28,510 nt of DNA, taken from assembly GCA_001800515.1 (NCBI GenBank), contig MGVN01000187.1:1-28510 (forward strand), given 5' to 3'. A model generated the notes under the pieces. That model saw only the letters and a program-made list of their open reading frames with translations, did no database searches and was not told the DNA's origin. Of this stretch, positions 1 through 8,610 are shown one piece after another. The position numbers and the translations under genes are program-made. How positions within the stretch are numbered: position 1 is the stretch's first letter; the number at the start of each line of letters is the position of its first letter. This DNA comes from Elusimicrobia bacterium RIFOXYB2_FULL_49_7. GTDB lineage: Bacteria > Fibrobacterota > OXYB2-FULL-49-7.

Positions 1-1
1 A

Positions 2-316
2 AAAGCATTGGAAGATCGCTTCAGCATGAAAATACGCCATTTGGCCTATCCCTTTGGCCGCCACAACAAACGGGTCCGGGAAGCCGTGGCCGAAGCGGGT
101 TATCAAACCGCTTTTTCCATCAGCCGCCCCCTCTTTCAGCGGCAGTTTGACCCGTTGGCCATTGCCGTCTCGGGCGTCTATTCCATCGACTCTCCCACCT
201 CCTTTCTCATCAAGGTGGAAGGCCGCCATCTTGCCTTTGTACAGGATTTGAAGGATAAAATCATCAACCGTTTTGCGGATGGTACCGCGCTGGTCAAAGG
301 GGCTCGCTTGTCATGA
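2..316 (+). CDS. Polysaccharide deacetylase (NodB-like), C-terminal part
   Basis: The reading frame is open to the left edge, so only about the last 104 residues are present. The stretch LAYPFGRHNKRVREAV followed by AEAGYQTAFS is the characteristic late motif of carbohydrate esterase 4 / NodB-type deacetylases (a Y-P-F/Y-G block, then EAGY and an A-F/T-S ending). These metal-dependent enzymes remove acetyl groups from N-acetylated polysaccharides, usually in the periplasm or at the surface. The metal-binding Asp-His-His motifs would lie upstream of the window and cannot be checked. The stop codon overlaps the start of the next gene (ATGA), so the two are probably translationally coupled. Family assignment is fairly secure; substrate is unknown. 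Confidence 0.75.
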   Translation, partial: KALEDRFSMKIRHLAYPFGRHNKRVREAVAEAGYQTAFSISRPLFQRQFDPLAIAVSGVYSIDSPTSFLIKVEGRHLAFVQDLKDKIINRFADGTALVKGARLS

Positions 317-1989
317 AATGTGTTGTGATTTGGCTGGCAATAACGCTTTTCTCATTTTCGCTCTTTGCGGAAGAGCCGGTTGTCACTATTCGGCTCAATC
401 ATAATATTTCCTCCGCTGAACCGGCACTGATGCTGGATTCCCTGTTTGCTGTTGCCAATACACAAAAAGAGTGCCTTTTAATCGCAAAGGCCGGTTCAAA
501 AGAGGTTCAACTCCGCGTGGAACAGAAATGGGGCAAGACAATCATCGATCTGCGCCGTTGGCAAGGCACCTTCCTGGAAATGTCCCTGAACGGAGGAAGT
601 TGTATTCTCGTCTTTTCGGAAGAAGCGAATGTTCGTGTCACCCGTCATGCTCTTTCCGCCTTTATCTGTCGTGCACCAAGCTTTAAACACCGTATGGACG
701 GCTATGAACGACTGGATGGAAGTAGTCAGGCATCAACGGTTGTTCGCTTGTCCGGCTGGGGCGGCTCTCTATCATTGCTCACCCTGGAGGATAGTGTCCC
801 CTTGGATGATCGGGTCAAAACAGAGGCCGGTTATCGGGACATCCATTTCTTTGAAACAGAGGATATTTCCCGCTGGATTCGGTACAACCGGGTCGAAGGG
901 CTTTATCTGGGAGGTGATTTTAACAGTCGTCGCCTCTATCCGGACCGTTTTGCACTGACCGCAAATGCGGGCTATGCCATCTCCGCACGACTAGTGGAAT
1001 ATAATCTGGCTGCTCATCTGGATTTATCACGCCAGCTCCCCCTCTCCCCTACCCTGGCCATACGGTACGGCAAAAGCCCTCAATGCGGTGATGATACCCG
1101 GCTCAATTCCGTGAATGAGAATTCGCTGCAAATGTTTCTTTTTGGAGATGATTTTAGGGATTATTATATATCAGATTACGTGGGGTTGACCGGCGAAATC
1201 AAACCCATTCACCCGCTTTCCATCCAGGCGGAAGTCACCAGTACCTTTTACAAGGGATTGTCCACTGCAGAGCGGTTTTCTCTTTTTGGACAAGACACAA
1301 ACCGGGTGCGTTCCAACCCCTGGATTCAGGAAAAAAAAGATCGCTATGTCACATTCACAGGCCGCTATCGTACGATTGAACCGATCTTTCCGAGAAAAGG
1401 GGTAGATCTTTTCGGCCAAGCGGATTATTCCGGCGGCCGCATCGGCAGCGAATTCACTTATCGTCGCGTCCTAACCGATCTTCGGGGTTATGCGTCCCCG
1501 GCCAAGAACACTGAACTGACCTTGCGCCTTCTCACCGGTGAGGTAACGGGCAAAAACGGACCTTCTGAAATTGCCTCTCCTCGTTTGTTCGACTTCGGCG
1601 GTTTCGGTACGGTTCGCGGCCTTCCCTTTCGTGAAGACGGCAATTTGCTGGATAAGAACCGCATTTTTACGGCCACAGCCGAGGTACGCCACCAGGGTAA
1701 CTTTTCCCGGGCCCTTAAACCTGCCTGCGTGTTCGGCTGGTTTCCGGATCTGCTCTTTTCCTTTTTTGTGGATGCCGGCCAAGCCTGGAACACCGAGGAC
1801 AAGGGCAAGTCCAATGTTGATTTCACCAACCCGCTTGATGAAATCAATGTGGACAAGTTCTACAAGACTGTGGGCATCGGTTTCAGTGATCCCGGCGACC
1901 ATTTACAAATCAATCTAACTCGGACTTATTTTCGGGACTATGATTTACCCTATGACCGGGCTTTTATCCGATTCGGGCGGAGTTTCTAG
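313..1989 (+). CDS. Outer-membrane beta-barrel protein, Omp85/BamA-like barrel
   Basis: 558 residues. An N-terminal signal peptide is visible (charged MK, then a hydrophobic stretch ending near LFAEE, cleavage about residue 19-20). The last two thirds is rich in alternating hydrophobic/polar aromatic strands and the protein ends in Phe (FIRFGRSF), as expected for a BAM-inserted barrel. Around residue 430 there is FGGFGTVRGLPFRE, resembling the VRG-containing lid-loop motif of Omp85 proteins, and RYNRVEGLYLGG near residue 195 resembles the start of barrels in the BamA/TamA and DUF5686-like families. I see no POTRA repeats; the N-terminal 150 residues are a separate small domain of unknown fold. 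The start overlaps the deacetylase stop by 4 bases, suggesting one operon for envelope or surface polysaccharide work. The exact transported substrate is not predictable. Confidence 0.65.
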   Translation: MKCVVIWLAITLFSFSLFAEEPVVTIRLNHNISSAEPALMLDSLFAVANTQKECLLIAKAGSKEVQLRVEQKWGKTIIDLRRWQGTFLEMSLNGGSCILVFSEEANVRVTRHALSAFICRAPSFKHRMDGYERLDGSSQASTVVRLSGWGGSLSLLTLEDSVPLDDRVKTEAGYRDIHFFETEDISRWIRYNRVEGLYLGGDFNSRRLYPDRFALTANAGYAISARLVEYNLAAHLDLSRQLPLSPTLAIRYGKSPQCGDDTRLNSVNENSLQMFLFGDDFRDYYISDYVGLTGEIKPIHPLSIQAEVTSTFYKGLSTAERFSLFGQDTNRVRSNPWIQEKKDRYVTFTGRYRTIEPIFPRKGVDLFGQADYSGGRIGSEFTYRRVLTDLRGYASPAKNTELTLRLLTGEVTGKNGPSEIASPRLFDFGGFGTVRGLPFREDGNLLDKNRIFTATAEVRHQGNFSRALKPACVFGWFPDLLFSFFVDAGQAWNTEDKGKSNVDFTNPLDEINVDKFYKTVGIGFSDPGDHLQINLTRTYFRDYDLPYDRAFIRFGRSF

Positions 1990-2060
1990 CCTTGGTTCTT
2001 GAACTTATGCTTGATTTGACGCCGGAAAGAGAGTTATTTTTTTCCACTTGAAATTTAATA

Positions 2061-2133
2061 GGCGCTTTAGCTCAGTCGGTAGAGCAAGGGACTGAAAATC
2101 CCTGTGTCCGCAGTTCGATTCTGCGAGGCGCCA
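2061..2133 (+). tRNA. tRNA-Phe (GAA)
   Basis: A complete cloverleaf can be drawn: acceptor GGCGCTT / AGGCGCC with one G-T pair, D-stem GCTC/GAGC, anticodon stem AGGGA/TCCCT around the loop CTGAAAA (anticodon GAA, Phe), and T-arm CGCAG-TTCGATT-CTGCG. The discriminator base is A and the CCA end is not encoded. It is followed at once by a terminator. Its 3' end is the apparent integration target of the island to the right. Confidence 0.95.
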
Positions 2134-2190
2134 TAAAAAATGGCCGGGATGCGCAAGCAGACCGGCCATTTTCTTTTTACCCCCCGCCTC
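2118..2190 (+). repeat. Left attachment-like direct repeat (tRNA-Phe 3' end plus terminator)
   Basis: The last 16 bases of the tRNA, the terminator hairpin and the following C-run plus GCCTCTA recur in degenerate form at 8279-8353. The two copies agree at most positions over about 70 bp, including the hairpin loop (ATGCG-AAGCAGACC). This is the pattern left by site-specific integration of an element into a tRNA 3' end, with the intact tRNA on the left. The repeat is seen directly; integration is inference. Confidence 0.65.
2137..2178 (+). terminator. Rho-independent terminator of tRNA-Phe
   Basis: An 11-bp perfect stem (AAAATGGCCGG at 2137-2147 with CCGGCCATTTT at 2162-2172) is followed by CTTTTT. 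It starts only a few bases after the tRNA. A degenerate copy lies at 8299-8338, so the terminator is part of the direct repeat flanking cassette 1. Confidence 0.85.
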
Positions 2191-2432
2191 TAGCTGGCTC
2201 TACAAGGCTCTACAACAATTAAGGGGGGATTGGTATAAATGCCAAAAGTTGCAGAATGGTTTGTAAAAGGCTGTTCAGAATGCCATCCGACACCATCATT
2301 GCATTCTGGCTTAAGATCGACGACCATGGCGATAAATTGGCTGGAACATTCTTGTTTCCTTCGGATTATTGAGAGCATCAATTATCCCAACGCTTTACGA
2401 TTCAAGAAACCATTGATTATATTCAGAACAAG
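2191..2432 (+). other. Leader region with an interrupted in-frame extension of the next gene
   Basis: No complete gene is convincing here. An ATG at 2280 opens a frame that is in register with the protease-nuclease gene at 2433 and reads protein-like residues (IIAFWLKIDDHGDKL, then RFTIQETIDYIQNK just before the annotated start), but it is broken by a TGA at 2370-2372. A competing frame at 2239-2436 has a good AAGGGGGG ribosome-binding sequence and overlaps the next start as ATGA, but its composition (many Cys, His, Ser, Pro) looks non-coding. It may nevertheless act as a short leader peptide that couples translation. Confidence 0.35.
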
Positions 2433-4166
2433 ATGAGTCCCGATGAATATTTGAAAAATGGCCTCGCGACATGTCAGACTGCATTGTCAAAAGCTGTCCT
2501 GCCTATTTTCGAGCGTAATGGAAAGTACAAGAAGGCCGTTGCATCTTCGGTTCTGGTAGTGTATGCAAGCAAATTCTATCTCGTCACCTCCGCCCATGTT
2601 TTTGATGATTCTTCGGAGCTAACAATTTATTCCGGCGGATGTCTCAATAAATTGCCCGAAGGTGTTTTGCTGGGCAAATCCAAAGACTCCGAATGGGACA
2701 ATGTAGATATTGCCATCAAACAACTATCTGTGAATTCGGTGTCAGTTCTTGCAAAAAATCATGCCTTCATACAGCTCGACAATATTGCCAATAATATTTA
2801 CAGTGATGCATCCTACGCATATATGGTTCTTGGCTATCCGAATACCCGCAATCGGTTTGAAAAAGAAATTACCCCGAATATTTTATCGGCTGTTTTTAAT
2901 GAAGCGGATTCACAGGCATACACCCGCCTGAATACAAAGAAAGAACGAGATTTTATTCTGTTGGTTAACTCCAAAGACGTTGCTGACTGCTTTAATCCCG
3001 AACGCGAGCCACAGCAATTGCCAAAATTGAATGGGATAAGCGGGGGCGGCGTATGGATGGTGGGCGACTTCAGCAAAAAAGGCGAGGGATTGCTACAGCC
3101 TATTCCAATTGGGATAGTTCGGGAATATGAGATACGGCAGCATGCATTGCGGGTTACTCGATTTCAATACATCGTAAAAGCCATTAACGAATTCTTCTCT
3201 TCTGATGTAAGATTGAATGGTGTGCCCGAGGCAAATAGTAGTCTTGCCGGACAACCGTCGATTAGACCACCAAAAGATGAAAGGGTTCGCTTTAATGCTG
3301 ACTATCCCCCAGATACTGAGTTTAGCGCGTTTGGCAGATTGTTGCAGAGCAAATGGCGTGAGCGTAAGAAATATCCGATAGGTAAATTAGGAAGCTTTAT
3401 TGATACTGAGTTTGCAAAAGCGAACAAGGCTAATTTTCTTACGGATAACATAAAGCAGCTTGTGACAAATCAAATATCTGAAGCCAAGATAATCGGGGGT
3501 TTGATAGGTGAACCCCGGATTTGGAATAATCTCTTATCCTCGCAGCCGCTGTGCTTTAACCTTTTCGGCGAACTGCATTTCAACCTGGACATGGCAACAT
3601 CATTCTTTACCGGGCTGTTTCCGGACCGGATTGATAAGGTTACCTCAGTAAAATTCGAGTATTCTCCTGGAAGGGGCAACGATAGGTATCTTGGGGATTA
3701 TTCGGCCTTTGACGTATTCGTCGAGTATGATATCGCAGACAAAAAAGGCTTCATTGGAATCGAAGTAAAATATGCAGAAAGCCTGAAAGAAGAGACAGAA
3801 GAGAAAGCGATTGCGACTTTTAAAGAGCGGTATGCGCAACTGGCCTTTGCGAGCGGCCTATTCAAAACAAACAGCGTTGATGCGCTAAAACTCCCGCCGC
3901 TTTCGCAGATTTGGCGCGACCACCTGCTTTCGATAGCAACGATACAAGATTATCATACTGGTTTTTTCGTATTCCTTTTCCCTTCTGGTAACAAGCAGTG
4001 CCAGATTGGCGTTGATCGGTATAGAACGAATCTGTCCTCGGAGGACGAAAGACTGTCGGGGTTTTATCCAAGACACCTGGAGGATTTCATTTTCGCTTTG
4101 CATGGCTTATACAAAGCCGACTGGACGAAAGAGCTTAAAGAAAGATATCTGGGTCTGTCAGATTAA
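2433..4166 (+). CDS. Trypsin-like serine protease fused to PD-(D/E)XK nuclease (PGN_0703-like)
   Basis: 577 residues, no signal peptide, so probably cytoplasmic. Residues about 30-250 carry a chymotrypsin-fold triad: His55 in VTSAHVF, Asp92 in NVDIAI and Ser203 in NGISGGGVW. The C-terminal part (about 365-577) resembles the PGN_0703 family of putative restriction-like nucleases: NLFGEL (Glu380), FEYSPGR (409-414), AFDVFV (Asp427) and GIEVKYAE (Glu444, Lys446), the D...ExK core. The linker at about 265-365 is not recognised. The start ATG has no clear ribosome-binding site. The gene is followed after 200 bp by a nuclease-STAND gene on the same strand. By analogy with antiviral STAND (Avs) loci that include protease and nuclease effectors, this is likely an effector or regulator of that protein. 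Both catalytic motifs look intact. Confidence 0.75.
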   Translation: MSPDEYLKNGLATCQTALSKAVLPIFERNGKYKKAVASSVLVVYASKFYLVTSAHVFDDSSELTIYSGGCLNKLPEGVLLGKSKDSEWDNVDIAIKQLSVNSVSVLAKNHAFIQLDNIANNIYSDASYAYMVLGYPNTRNRFEKEITPNILSAVFNEADSQAYTRLNTKKERDFILLVNSKDVADCFNPEREPQQLPKLNGISGGGVWMVGDFSKKGEGLLQPIPIGIVREYEIRQHALRVTRFQYIVKAINEFFSSDVRLNGVPEANSSLAGQPSIRPPKDERVRFNADYPPDTEFSAFGRLLQSKWRERKKYPIGKLGSFIDTEFAKANKANFLTDNIKQLVTNQISEAKIIGGLIGEPRIWNNLLSSQPLCFNLFGELHFNLDMATSFFTGLFPDRIDKVTSVKFEYSPGRGNDRYLGDYSAFDVFVEYDIADKKGFIGIEVKYAESLKEETEEKAIATFKERYAQLAFASGLFKTNSVDALKLPPLSQIWRDHLLSIATIQDYHTGFFVFLFPSGNKQCQIGVDRYRTNLSSEDERLSGFYPRHLEDFIFALHGLYKADWTKELKERYLGLSD

Positions 4167-4272
4167 TTTTCTCATTGTCGACTTTCCATAAATCCCCACA
4201 AAACATCGCTCATTTTTCCCGTAAAAATGGCCTATTTGGGCCCGCAAATTAATTCCAATTAACATTCTTTTT

Positions 4273-4305
4273 ATGGAATGGTTAATGTCTTATGAACCAT
4301 TCCAT
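4273..4305. promoter_or_regulatory. Inverted repeat before the STAND gene
   Basis: A perfect 11-bp inverted repeat (ATGGAATGGTT / AACCATTCCAT) with an 11-base spacer lies 62 bp before the STAND start, in a 200-bp AT-rich gap. There is no T-run after it, so it is more likely an operator or mRNA structure than a terminator. Confidence 0.5.
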
Positions 4306-4366
4306 TATGACAGATAAAGCAACAAACAATTGAAAAGCATCGCTTACCTTTTGCATATTACACGGT

Positions 4367-7300
4367 ATGCCAAAGGAAACTTTCTTTCAGGTAAATATAA
4401 AGAAGGATATTTGTAGCCTTAGTGAAGATAGGGCGGTTGAATGTTTCAGGCGGTTATTGTGGGCGGAAGCCTCCTCACGTAACATAGGAAAGCAATTAAT
4501 AGATGTTCCCGATTGTATTAATGCTGGGGATGGCGGCTTAGACGCCTATATAGACAATGCGAAACCGATTGGAAACGGCATTATTCCGCAAGGGACGAGT
4601 GGATATCAAATCAAAATTACAAACCTTTCGCAAAAAGAAATAATCAAAGAACTTCATGTAGCCGGCAAACCCCAAAATCCTCTTAAGCCAGAAATAACCA
4701 AGCTGTTAAATAAAAATGGCTGCTATATTCTCGTTGTTTTTAAAGAGCTATCCAAAACAATGCGCTCGGCGCGCGAAACAGCACTAAGAAAGGAATTTAG
4801 GAGATTAAAATTTAGAACTGCTTCATTTAAAATCATATCTGCAAATCAGATTGCCTCCGAGATAGAACAATATCCCGCCCTGGTTTCATTTCTTAAGAAT
4901 GATACCATGCATTGTCAATGTTATTCGGTATGGGGCAAAAATTCAAGCGTAACCTCTCCGAAAACTTTCATTACCGACAGTAAGAGAGAAGCGATTACAA
5001 AGGATATACAGGCTGCTTTGTTCAACAACATTAATCAGAATACAATAATAAGAATTTCCGGCCTTTCTGGTATTGGCAAGACTCGATTCCTCTATGAAAC
5101 GCTCTCCCCCCTAACAATTCAAAATCGCGTGATATATATATGGGCCGAGCAATTAAAAGCGTCGAGTATTTTCTATCACCTGCTGGCACATGATACGCTA
5201 TCAGCAATTATCGTTGTTGACGAGTGTGATTTGAGCACACACCAAGACTTGGTCAAAATTTTCAATACCAACAACCCGAATCTTTCATTAATTACTGTCT
5301 CGTATGATTTTGGCAAGATTCCTCCACCAACGAAATACTATGAAGTTGAAGCTCTGCCAAAAGAGAAAATTGAACAAATTCTTTCCACGGAATATCCGGA
5401 GATGCCCAAGAATGTTGCTGAAAGGATTCGTGATTTCGCAGACGGTTATCCGTTAATAGCAATTCTTCTGGCGAGGGGTTTCGACAAAAACAAGGACAAC
5501 CCCAATGAGTTCTATGAGCTTAATGATAGCGTGCTAATTAATCGCCTATTGGGTGGGGCCCCTCCTTTTACTGATGAGGTTTTCGTAAAAACAAAAAAAG
5601 TAATGACGGGCCTTTCTTTATTCTCTAAGGTAGGTGCAAAAGATAGTGCCGAGAGAGAGTTGGTTTGGCTATCTGCCTTTTTGGGAGTCGACATTAAAGA
5701 AATGAAAAATGTTGTCGGCACCCAGAAAAGGCGCGGCACAATTCAGGGGGCTTACTATCTATATGTAAGACCATTTATGTTGCGTGCGGAATTGTTCAAA
5801 GATTGGTGGCAAACCCAAGGGTTTTCCGGGAAAGATTTCGACACTTTTATCCTTAGCGTCCCTGAAGCATTTAGGGATGACTTGGCAACTCGGTTTTTTG
5901 AACAAATTCATTTCATAGCGAATGTCGAAAACGGAAAAGAATTCATTAATCAGATTTTAAGTGGGAGAGGCATATTTCGTGATTCCGAATCAATAAAGAA
6001 TAAGCTGTCTTCTATTTTTTTTTTGAGCCTGGCAGAAGCCGACCCTGAATCTGCCCTGAATTGCTTGGAGAGGCTTTTTTCCGACTGGTCACACCAAGAC
6101 TTTACTGACTTTACGACCGGGCGCAGAGAAGTAATTCATTCACTTGAGCGAATTGCAATTTGGGATGATTTGTTTGTCAGGGCAGCGAATCTACTGTTAA
6201 GTTTGGCCTTAGCTGAAAATGAAACGTATTCAAATAACGCAACCGGAGTATTTGCTGGCCTTTTTTCGCTTGGCTATGGTCAGTTGGCACCAACGGAGAG
6301 CGAACCACTAAAAAGATTGCCGATATTATTAGAAAATATCAAGTCCGAAACAAAAGCGAAAAGATTGCTATCTTTAAACGCCTTCAAAACTGCATTGCAA
6401 ATTCGTTCCGGATATAGGATTGTTGGTGCCGAGAATCAGGGACTCAGAAAAGAACCGAAGCTTTGGACCCCCAAGACCTGGGGAGACCTTTTCATTGTTT
6501 ACAAAGAATATTGGAATGCTTTATATAGCACAATACCAACATTGCCACCTGATGAACAAGAGCAAGGTCTAACAATTATTTATTCAAGCCTTTCTGAATT
6601 GCTAAGAATCAAGCCAATCGCCCCAATCATTTTGGACACCCTTGGGAAATTAAAAGATAGCGGATTTGCGGATAAAAATCGGCTACTCTCAGAAATATTA
6701 AGAATACGCTTGTATCGCGATACAGGTCTTGAGGAAGAAACGTTGAAAGCGTTAGATAAATTGAAAAACGAGCTAACTGGCTCTGATTTCAAATCGCTTC
6801 TTCACAGATATGTTGGCTTAAATATGATTGAGGATGAATTTGATAAGGATGGCAACAAAACAGATGCGGCCTCCAAACAAATTATCGCTTTAGCGCAAAT
6901 GGCGAATAGTAATCCTTCATTATTAATAAATGAGCTAGGCTGGCTCATTTCACATGATGCAAAAAAGGCGTATCATTTCGGCCTTGAGTTGGCAAATGCG
7001 GACCTATCATTCACCTTGCTAAGCAATTTAATTAAAGAATATGAAATCAATATAAGCGACTCAACAAACATGTCTTTACTTACAGGCTATTTATGCGGGG
7101 TCTTTCAGAAAGATAAAGAGCGATGGGAACAATACATTCTCGACATATCCGGAAAAAAGGCGTTGATAGCTTTGCTTCCGGAAATAATTTCCCGGTCAGG
7201 CCTAACGGATGGTATTGGAGACTATTTGCTTCGATTAGTTGAAAAAAAAGTGGTGGGGTTTGAAAAGCTACACTATTTTGTTTATGGCGGAATTTCAAAG

Positions 7301-8176
7301 TACCTTTCAAAAAATATCATTATCAAATGGATTGATTGCTTATTGAACACTCATTCAAAAAAAGCGTCAAATACGGCCATTCAATTGTTCTACTACTATT
7401 TTATGGTCAGAACTGCTGAAGAGCCAAAAGCTGAGGTTCCAAAGGACCTTCTATTAAGGTTAACTACAAATCCAACCTTGTTTAATTTAGAGGATATTGG
7501 CACAGACACATTGATGGATGACCATTATTGGCAAAATGTAACAGAGCTATTAATAACAAAGCATCCGGAAGAAGAATTAAAAATATCTCAGCTGATTATT
7601 AATAATCTGGGGAAGGACAAAACAATATTCAACGGATATCATCTTGGGCCAGATAAAATACTGACATCTATTGCTGCTCATCGCCCTAATGAAGCTTGGA
7701 AGCAAATTTCAGATGCCCTTGGACCACCTATAGATAGCAAAGCATTTCATTTGTCGAGATGGCTAAGGGGACAAGACGATTTTGCCACTCATACCCCAAA
7801 TGAAAAACTTTCTCTTTTTCCATTAAAATTAATTTGGGAATGGGTAGATGCGGATATCGAAAAAAGGGCGTGGTATTTTGCGTCATTTGTTCCAAACAGA
7901 TTCTTTAGGAACAAAGAAGCAACATGCTATGGTCGTGAAGTGCTGGTTCGATACGGCAGCCGAAAGGATGTTCGAGATAATTTACATGCAAGCTATTTTA
8001 CGGAAGGTTATGTTGGTCCAGCAAGCCTTCATTATAAAAACAAGAAGAACGACTTGCTTGAATTCATCAAGGGTGAGACAAATAAGAATGTAAAGAAATG
8101 GGTTCATTGGATAATTGAAATATTAGATAAAAAAATCGAGCAGGAGGAAATACAAGAAGAAAGAAGAGGATATTAA
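4367..8176 (+). CDS. Nuclease-STAND NTPase, Avs-like defence protein
   Basis: 1269 residues. The N-terminal 180 residues look like an Mrr/Cap4-type PD-(D/E)XK nuclease: Glu34 in LWAEAS, AGDGGLDAYI (Asp55, Asp59) and GYQIKI (Gln81, Lys83). An NTPase follows with Walker A GLSGIGKT (232-239) and Walker B IIVVDE (Asp285, Glu286). From about 400 to the end the protein is a long helical region with few landmarks; NNATGVFAGLFSLGYGQ near 625 is the most distinctive piece and would fit an alpha-solenoid sensor. This order, effector nuclease, STAND ATPase, helical sensor, is that of antiviral STAND proteins, which oligomerise on recognising a phage protein and then degrade DNA. The gene is AT-rich and has no Shine-Dalgarno. 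It is probably in a unit with the upstream protease-nuclease. The family is inferred from architecture, not from a search. Confidence 0.75.
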   Translation: MPKETFFQVNIKKDICSLSEDRAVECFRRLLWAEASSRNIGKQLIDVPDCINAGDGGLDAYIDNAKPIGNGIIPQGTSGYQIKITNLSQKEIIKELHVAGKPQNPLKPEITKLLNKNGCYILVVFKELSKTMRSARETALRKEFRRLKFRTASFKIISANQIASEIEQYPALVSFLKNDTMHCQCYSVWGKNSSVTSPKTFITDSKREAITKDIQAALFNNINQNTIIRISGLSGIGKTRFLYETLSPLTIQNRVIYIWAEQLKASSIFYHLLAHDTLSAIIVVDECDLSTHQDLVKIFNTNNPNLSLITVSYDFGKIPPPTKYYEVEALPKEKIEQILSTEYPEMPKNVAERIRDFADGYPLIAILLARGFDKNKDNPNEFYELNDSVLINRLLGGAPPFTDEVFVKTKKVMTGLSLFSKVGAKDSAERELVWLSAFLGVDIKEMKNVVGTQKRRGTIQGAYYLYVRPFMLRAELFKDWWQTQGFSGKDFDTFILSVPEAFRDDLATRFFEQIHFIANVENGKEFINQILSGRGIFRDSESIKNKLSSIFFLSLAEADPESALNCLERLFSDWSHQDFTDFTTGRREVIHSLERIAIWDDLFVRAANLLLSLALAENETYSNNATGVFAGLFSLGYGQLAPTESEPLKRLPILLENIKSETKAKRLLSLNAFKTALQIRSGYRIVGAENQGLRKEPKLWTPKTWGDLFIVYKEYWNALYSTIPTLPPDEQEQGLTIIYSSLSELLRIKPIAPIILDTLGKLKDSGFADKNRLLSEILRIRLYRDTGLEEETLKALDKLKNELTGSDFKSLLHRYVGLNMIEDEFDKDGNKTDAASKQIIALAQMANSNPSLLINELGWLISHDAKKAYHFGLELANADLSFTLLSNLIKEYEINISDSTNMSLLTGYLCGVFQKDKERWEQYILDISGKKALIALLPEIISRSGLTDGIGDYLLRLVEKKVVGFEKLHYFVYGGISKYLSKNIIIKWIDCLLNTHSKKASNTAIQLFYYYFMVRTAEEPKAEVPKDLLLRLTTNPTLFNLEDIGTDTLMDDHYWQNVTELLITKHPEEELKISQLIINNLGKDKTIFNGYHLGPDKILTSIAAHRPNEAWKQISDALGPPIDSKAFHLSRWLRGQDDFATHTPNEKLSLFPLKLIWEWVDADIEKRAWYFASFVPNRFFRNKEATCYGREVLVRYGSRKDVRDNLHASYFTEGYVGPASLHYKNKKNDLLEFIKGETNKNVKKWVHWIIEILDKKIEQEEIQEERRGY

Positions 8177-8256
8177 TATTTGTTGGTTTTAAGTGCCTTA
8201 AAACTGTGCCGCAATACCTCCCGCCAAAATAATCTCATTTTAAGCACACTTGTTTG

Positions 8257-8294
8257 TAACTAATTGATTCTAAACGCCATTCTGAAATGCGCCA
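8257..8294 (+). repeat. Attachment-like repeat, copy A
   Basis: 38-bp block ending in ATTCTGAAATGCGCCA (8279-8294), identical over these 16 bases to copies B (13293) and C (14943) and matching the tRNA-Phe 3' end at 13 of 16. Its first 22 bases also resemble the other copies (TAACTAATTGATTC here). The preceding ~50 bases, including CCTCCCGCCA, resemble those before copy C, so a longer cassette end of about 95 bp is conserved between A and C. Confidence 0.7.
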
Positions 8295-8298
8295 TAAA

Positions 8299-8338
8299 AA
8301 AATGGCCGGATGCGTAAGCAGACCAGCCATTTTCCTTT
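8299..8338 (+). terminator. Degenerate copy of the tRNA-Phe terminator
   Basis: AAAATGGCCGG pairs with CCAGCCATTTT with one mismatch, then CCTTTT. It is the right-hand copy of the hairpin at 2137-2178 and probably represents the original sequence downstream of the tRNA. Confidence 0.65.
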
Positions 8339-8464
8339 TACCCCCCCGCCTCTACCTTCACCTGTGGTACATCGAGGCCATTTTTAAGGAAAATGTGAGA
8401 GGTGGAGGTAAAGGAAGAAGTTTCAATCTCTTTCCCCTGGTTTTTGCGTTTAGTAGGAAACTTG

Positions 8465-8507
8465 AACCCCCTAGGCCAGCAATGACTTAGGGGGTTTTTT
8501 GTTTTTT
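8465..8507 (+). terminator. Rho-independent terminator in the cassette 1/2 gap
   Basis: Stem AACCCCCTA (8465-8473) with TAGGGGGTT (8488-8496), followed by a T-rich tail to 8507. No gene ends just before it, so it may insulate the next operon. In the 434-bp gap between 8176 and 8611 I otherwise see only the attachment-like repeat, its terminator and the operator/promoter below. Confidence 0.75.
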
Positions 8508-8558
8508 GGTCTATTTCGTTACTTTTGACTATACAAACGGGCATTTGATAGGTCTAAT

Positions 8559-8604
8559 TGGGCAGTATTTATCAGTTGCAATACTGCCCACATAGTAATA
8601 TATT
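8559..8604 (+). promoter_or_regulatory. Operator inverted repeat and promoter of the AbiEi_2-type operon
   Basis: A perfect 11-bp inverted repeat (TGGGCAGTATT 8559-8569, AATACTGCCCA 8580-8590) overlaps a plausible promoter: TTGCAA at 8576-8581, 17 bases, TATATT at 8599-8604. This predicts transcription starting at or next to the ATG at 8611, hence an almost leaderless mRNA. AbiEi-type antitoxins are known to repress their own operon by binding inverted repeats, so this is the likely autoregulatory site. Confidence 0.6.
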
Positions 8605-8610
8605 ATAGCC

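Larger units (their letters stand above)
2134..8294 (+). mobile_element. Island cassette 1, non-autonomous element at tRNA-Phe
   Basis: A 6.2-kb segment bounded by tRNA-Phe on the left and by the degenerate tRNA-end copy at 8257-8294 on the right. It holds two large genes, a protease-nuclease fusion and a nuclease-STAND NTPase, both on the plus strand and visibly more AT-rich than the genes at either end of the window. No recombinase is encoded, which fits elements mobilised in trans (the cis-mobilisable element or CIME concept) or an element that has lost its integrase. Boundaries are good to a few bases at the right end and are inferred at the left. Confidence 0.55.

Noticed and set aside
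1471..1902. Long antisense frames inside the outer-membrane protein gene
   Set aside because: The sense strand has signal peptide, barrel strands and terminal Phe; the antisense frames show no motif.
2370..2372. TGA as a reassigned or selenocysteine codon
   Set aside because: Several clear genes in the window end in TGA at their natural C-termini (for example the KdpD-like, KdpE-like and transporter genes), and no SECIS-like hairpin follows.
2239..2436. 65-codon frame with a good Shine-Dalgarno upstream of the protease-nuclease gene
   Set aside because: Residue composition is unlike a protein and it competes with a more protein-like frame; kept only as a possible leader frame.
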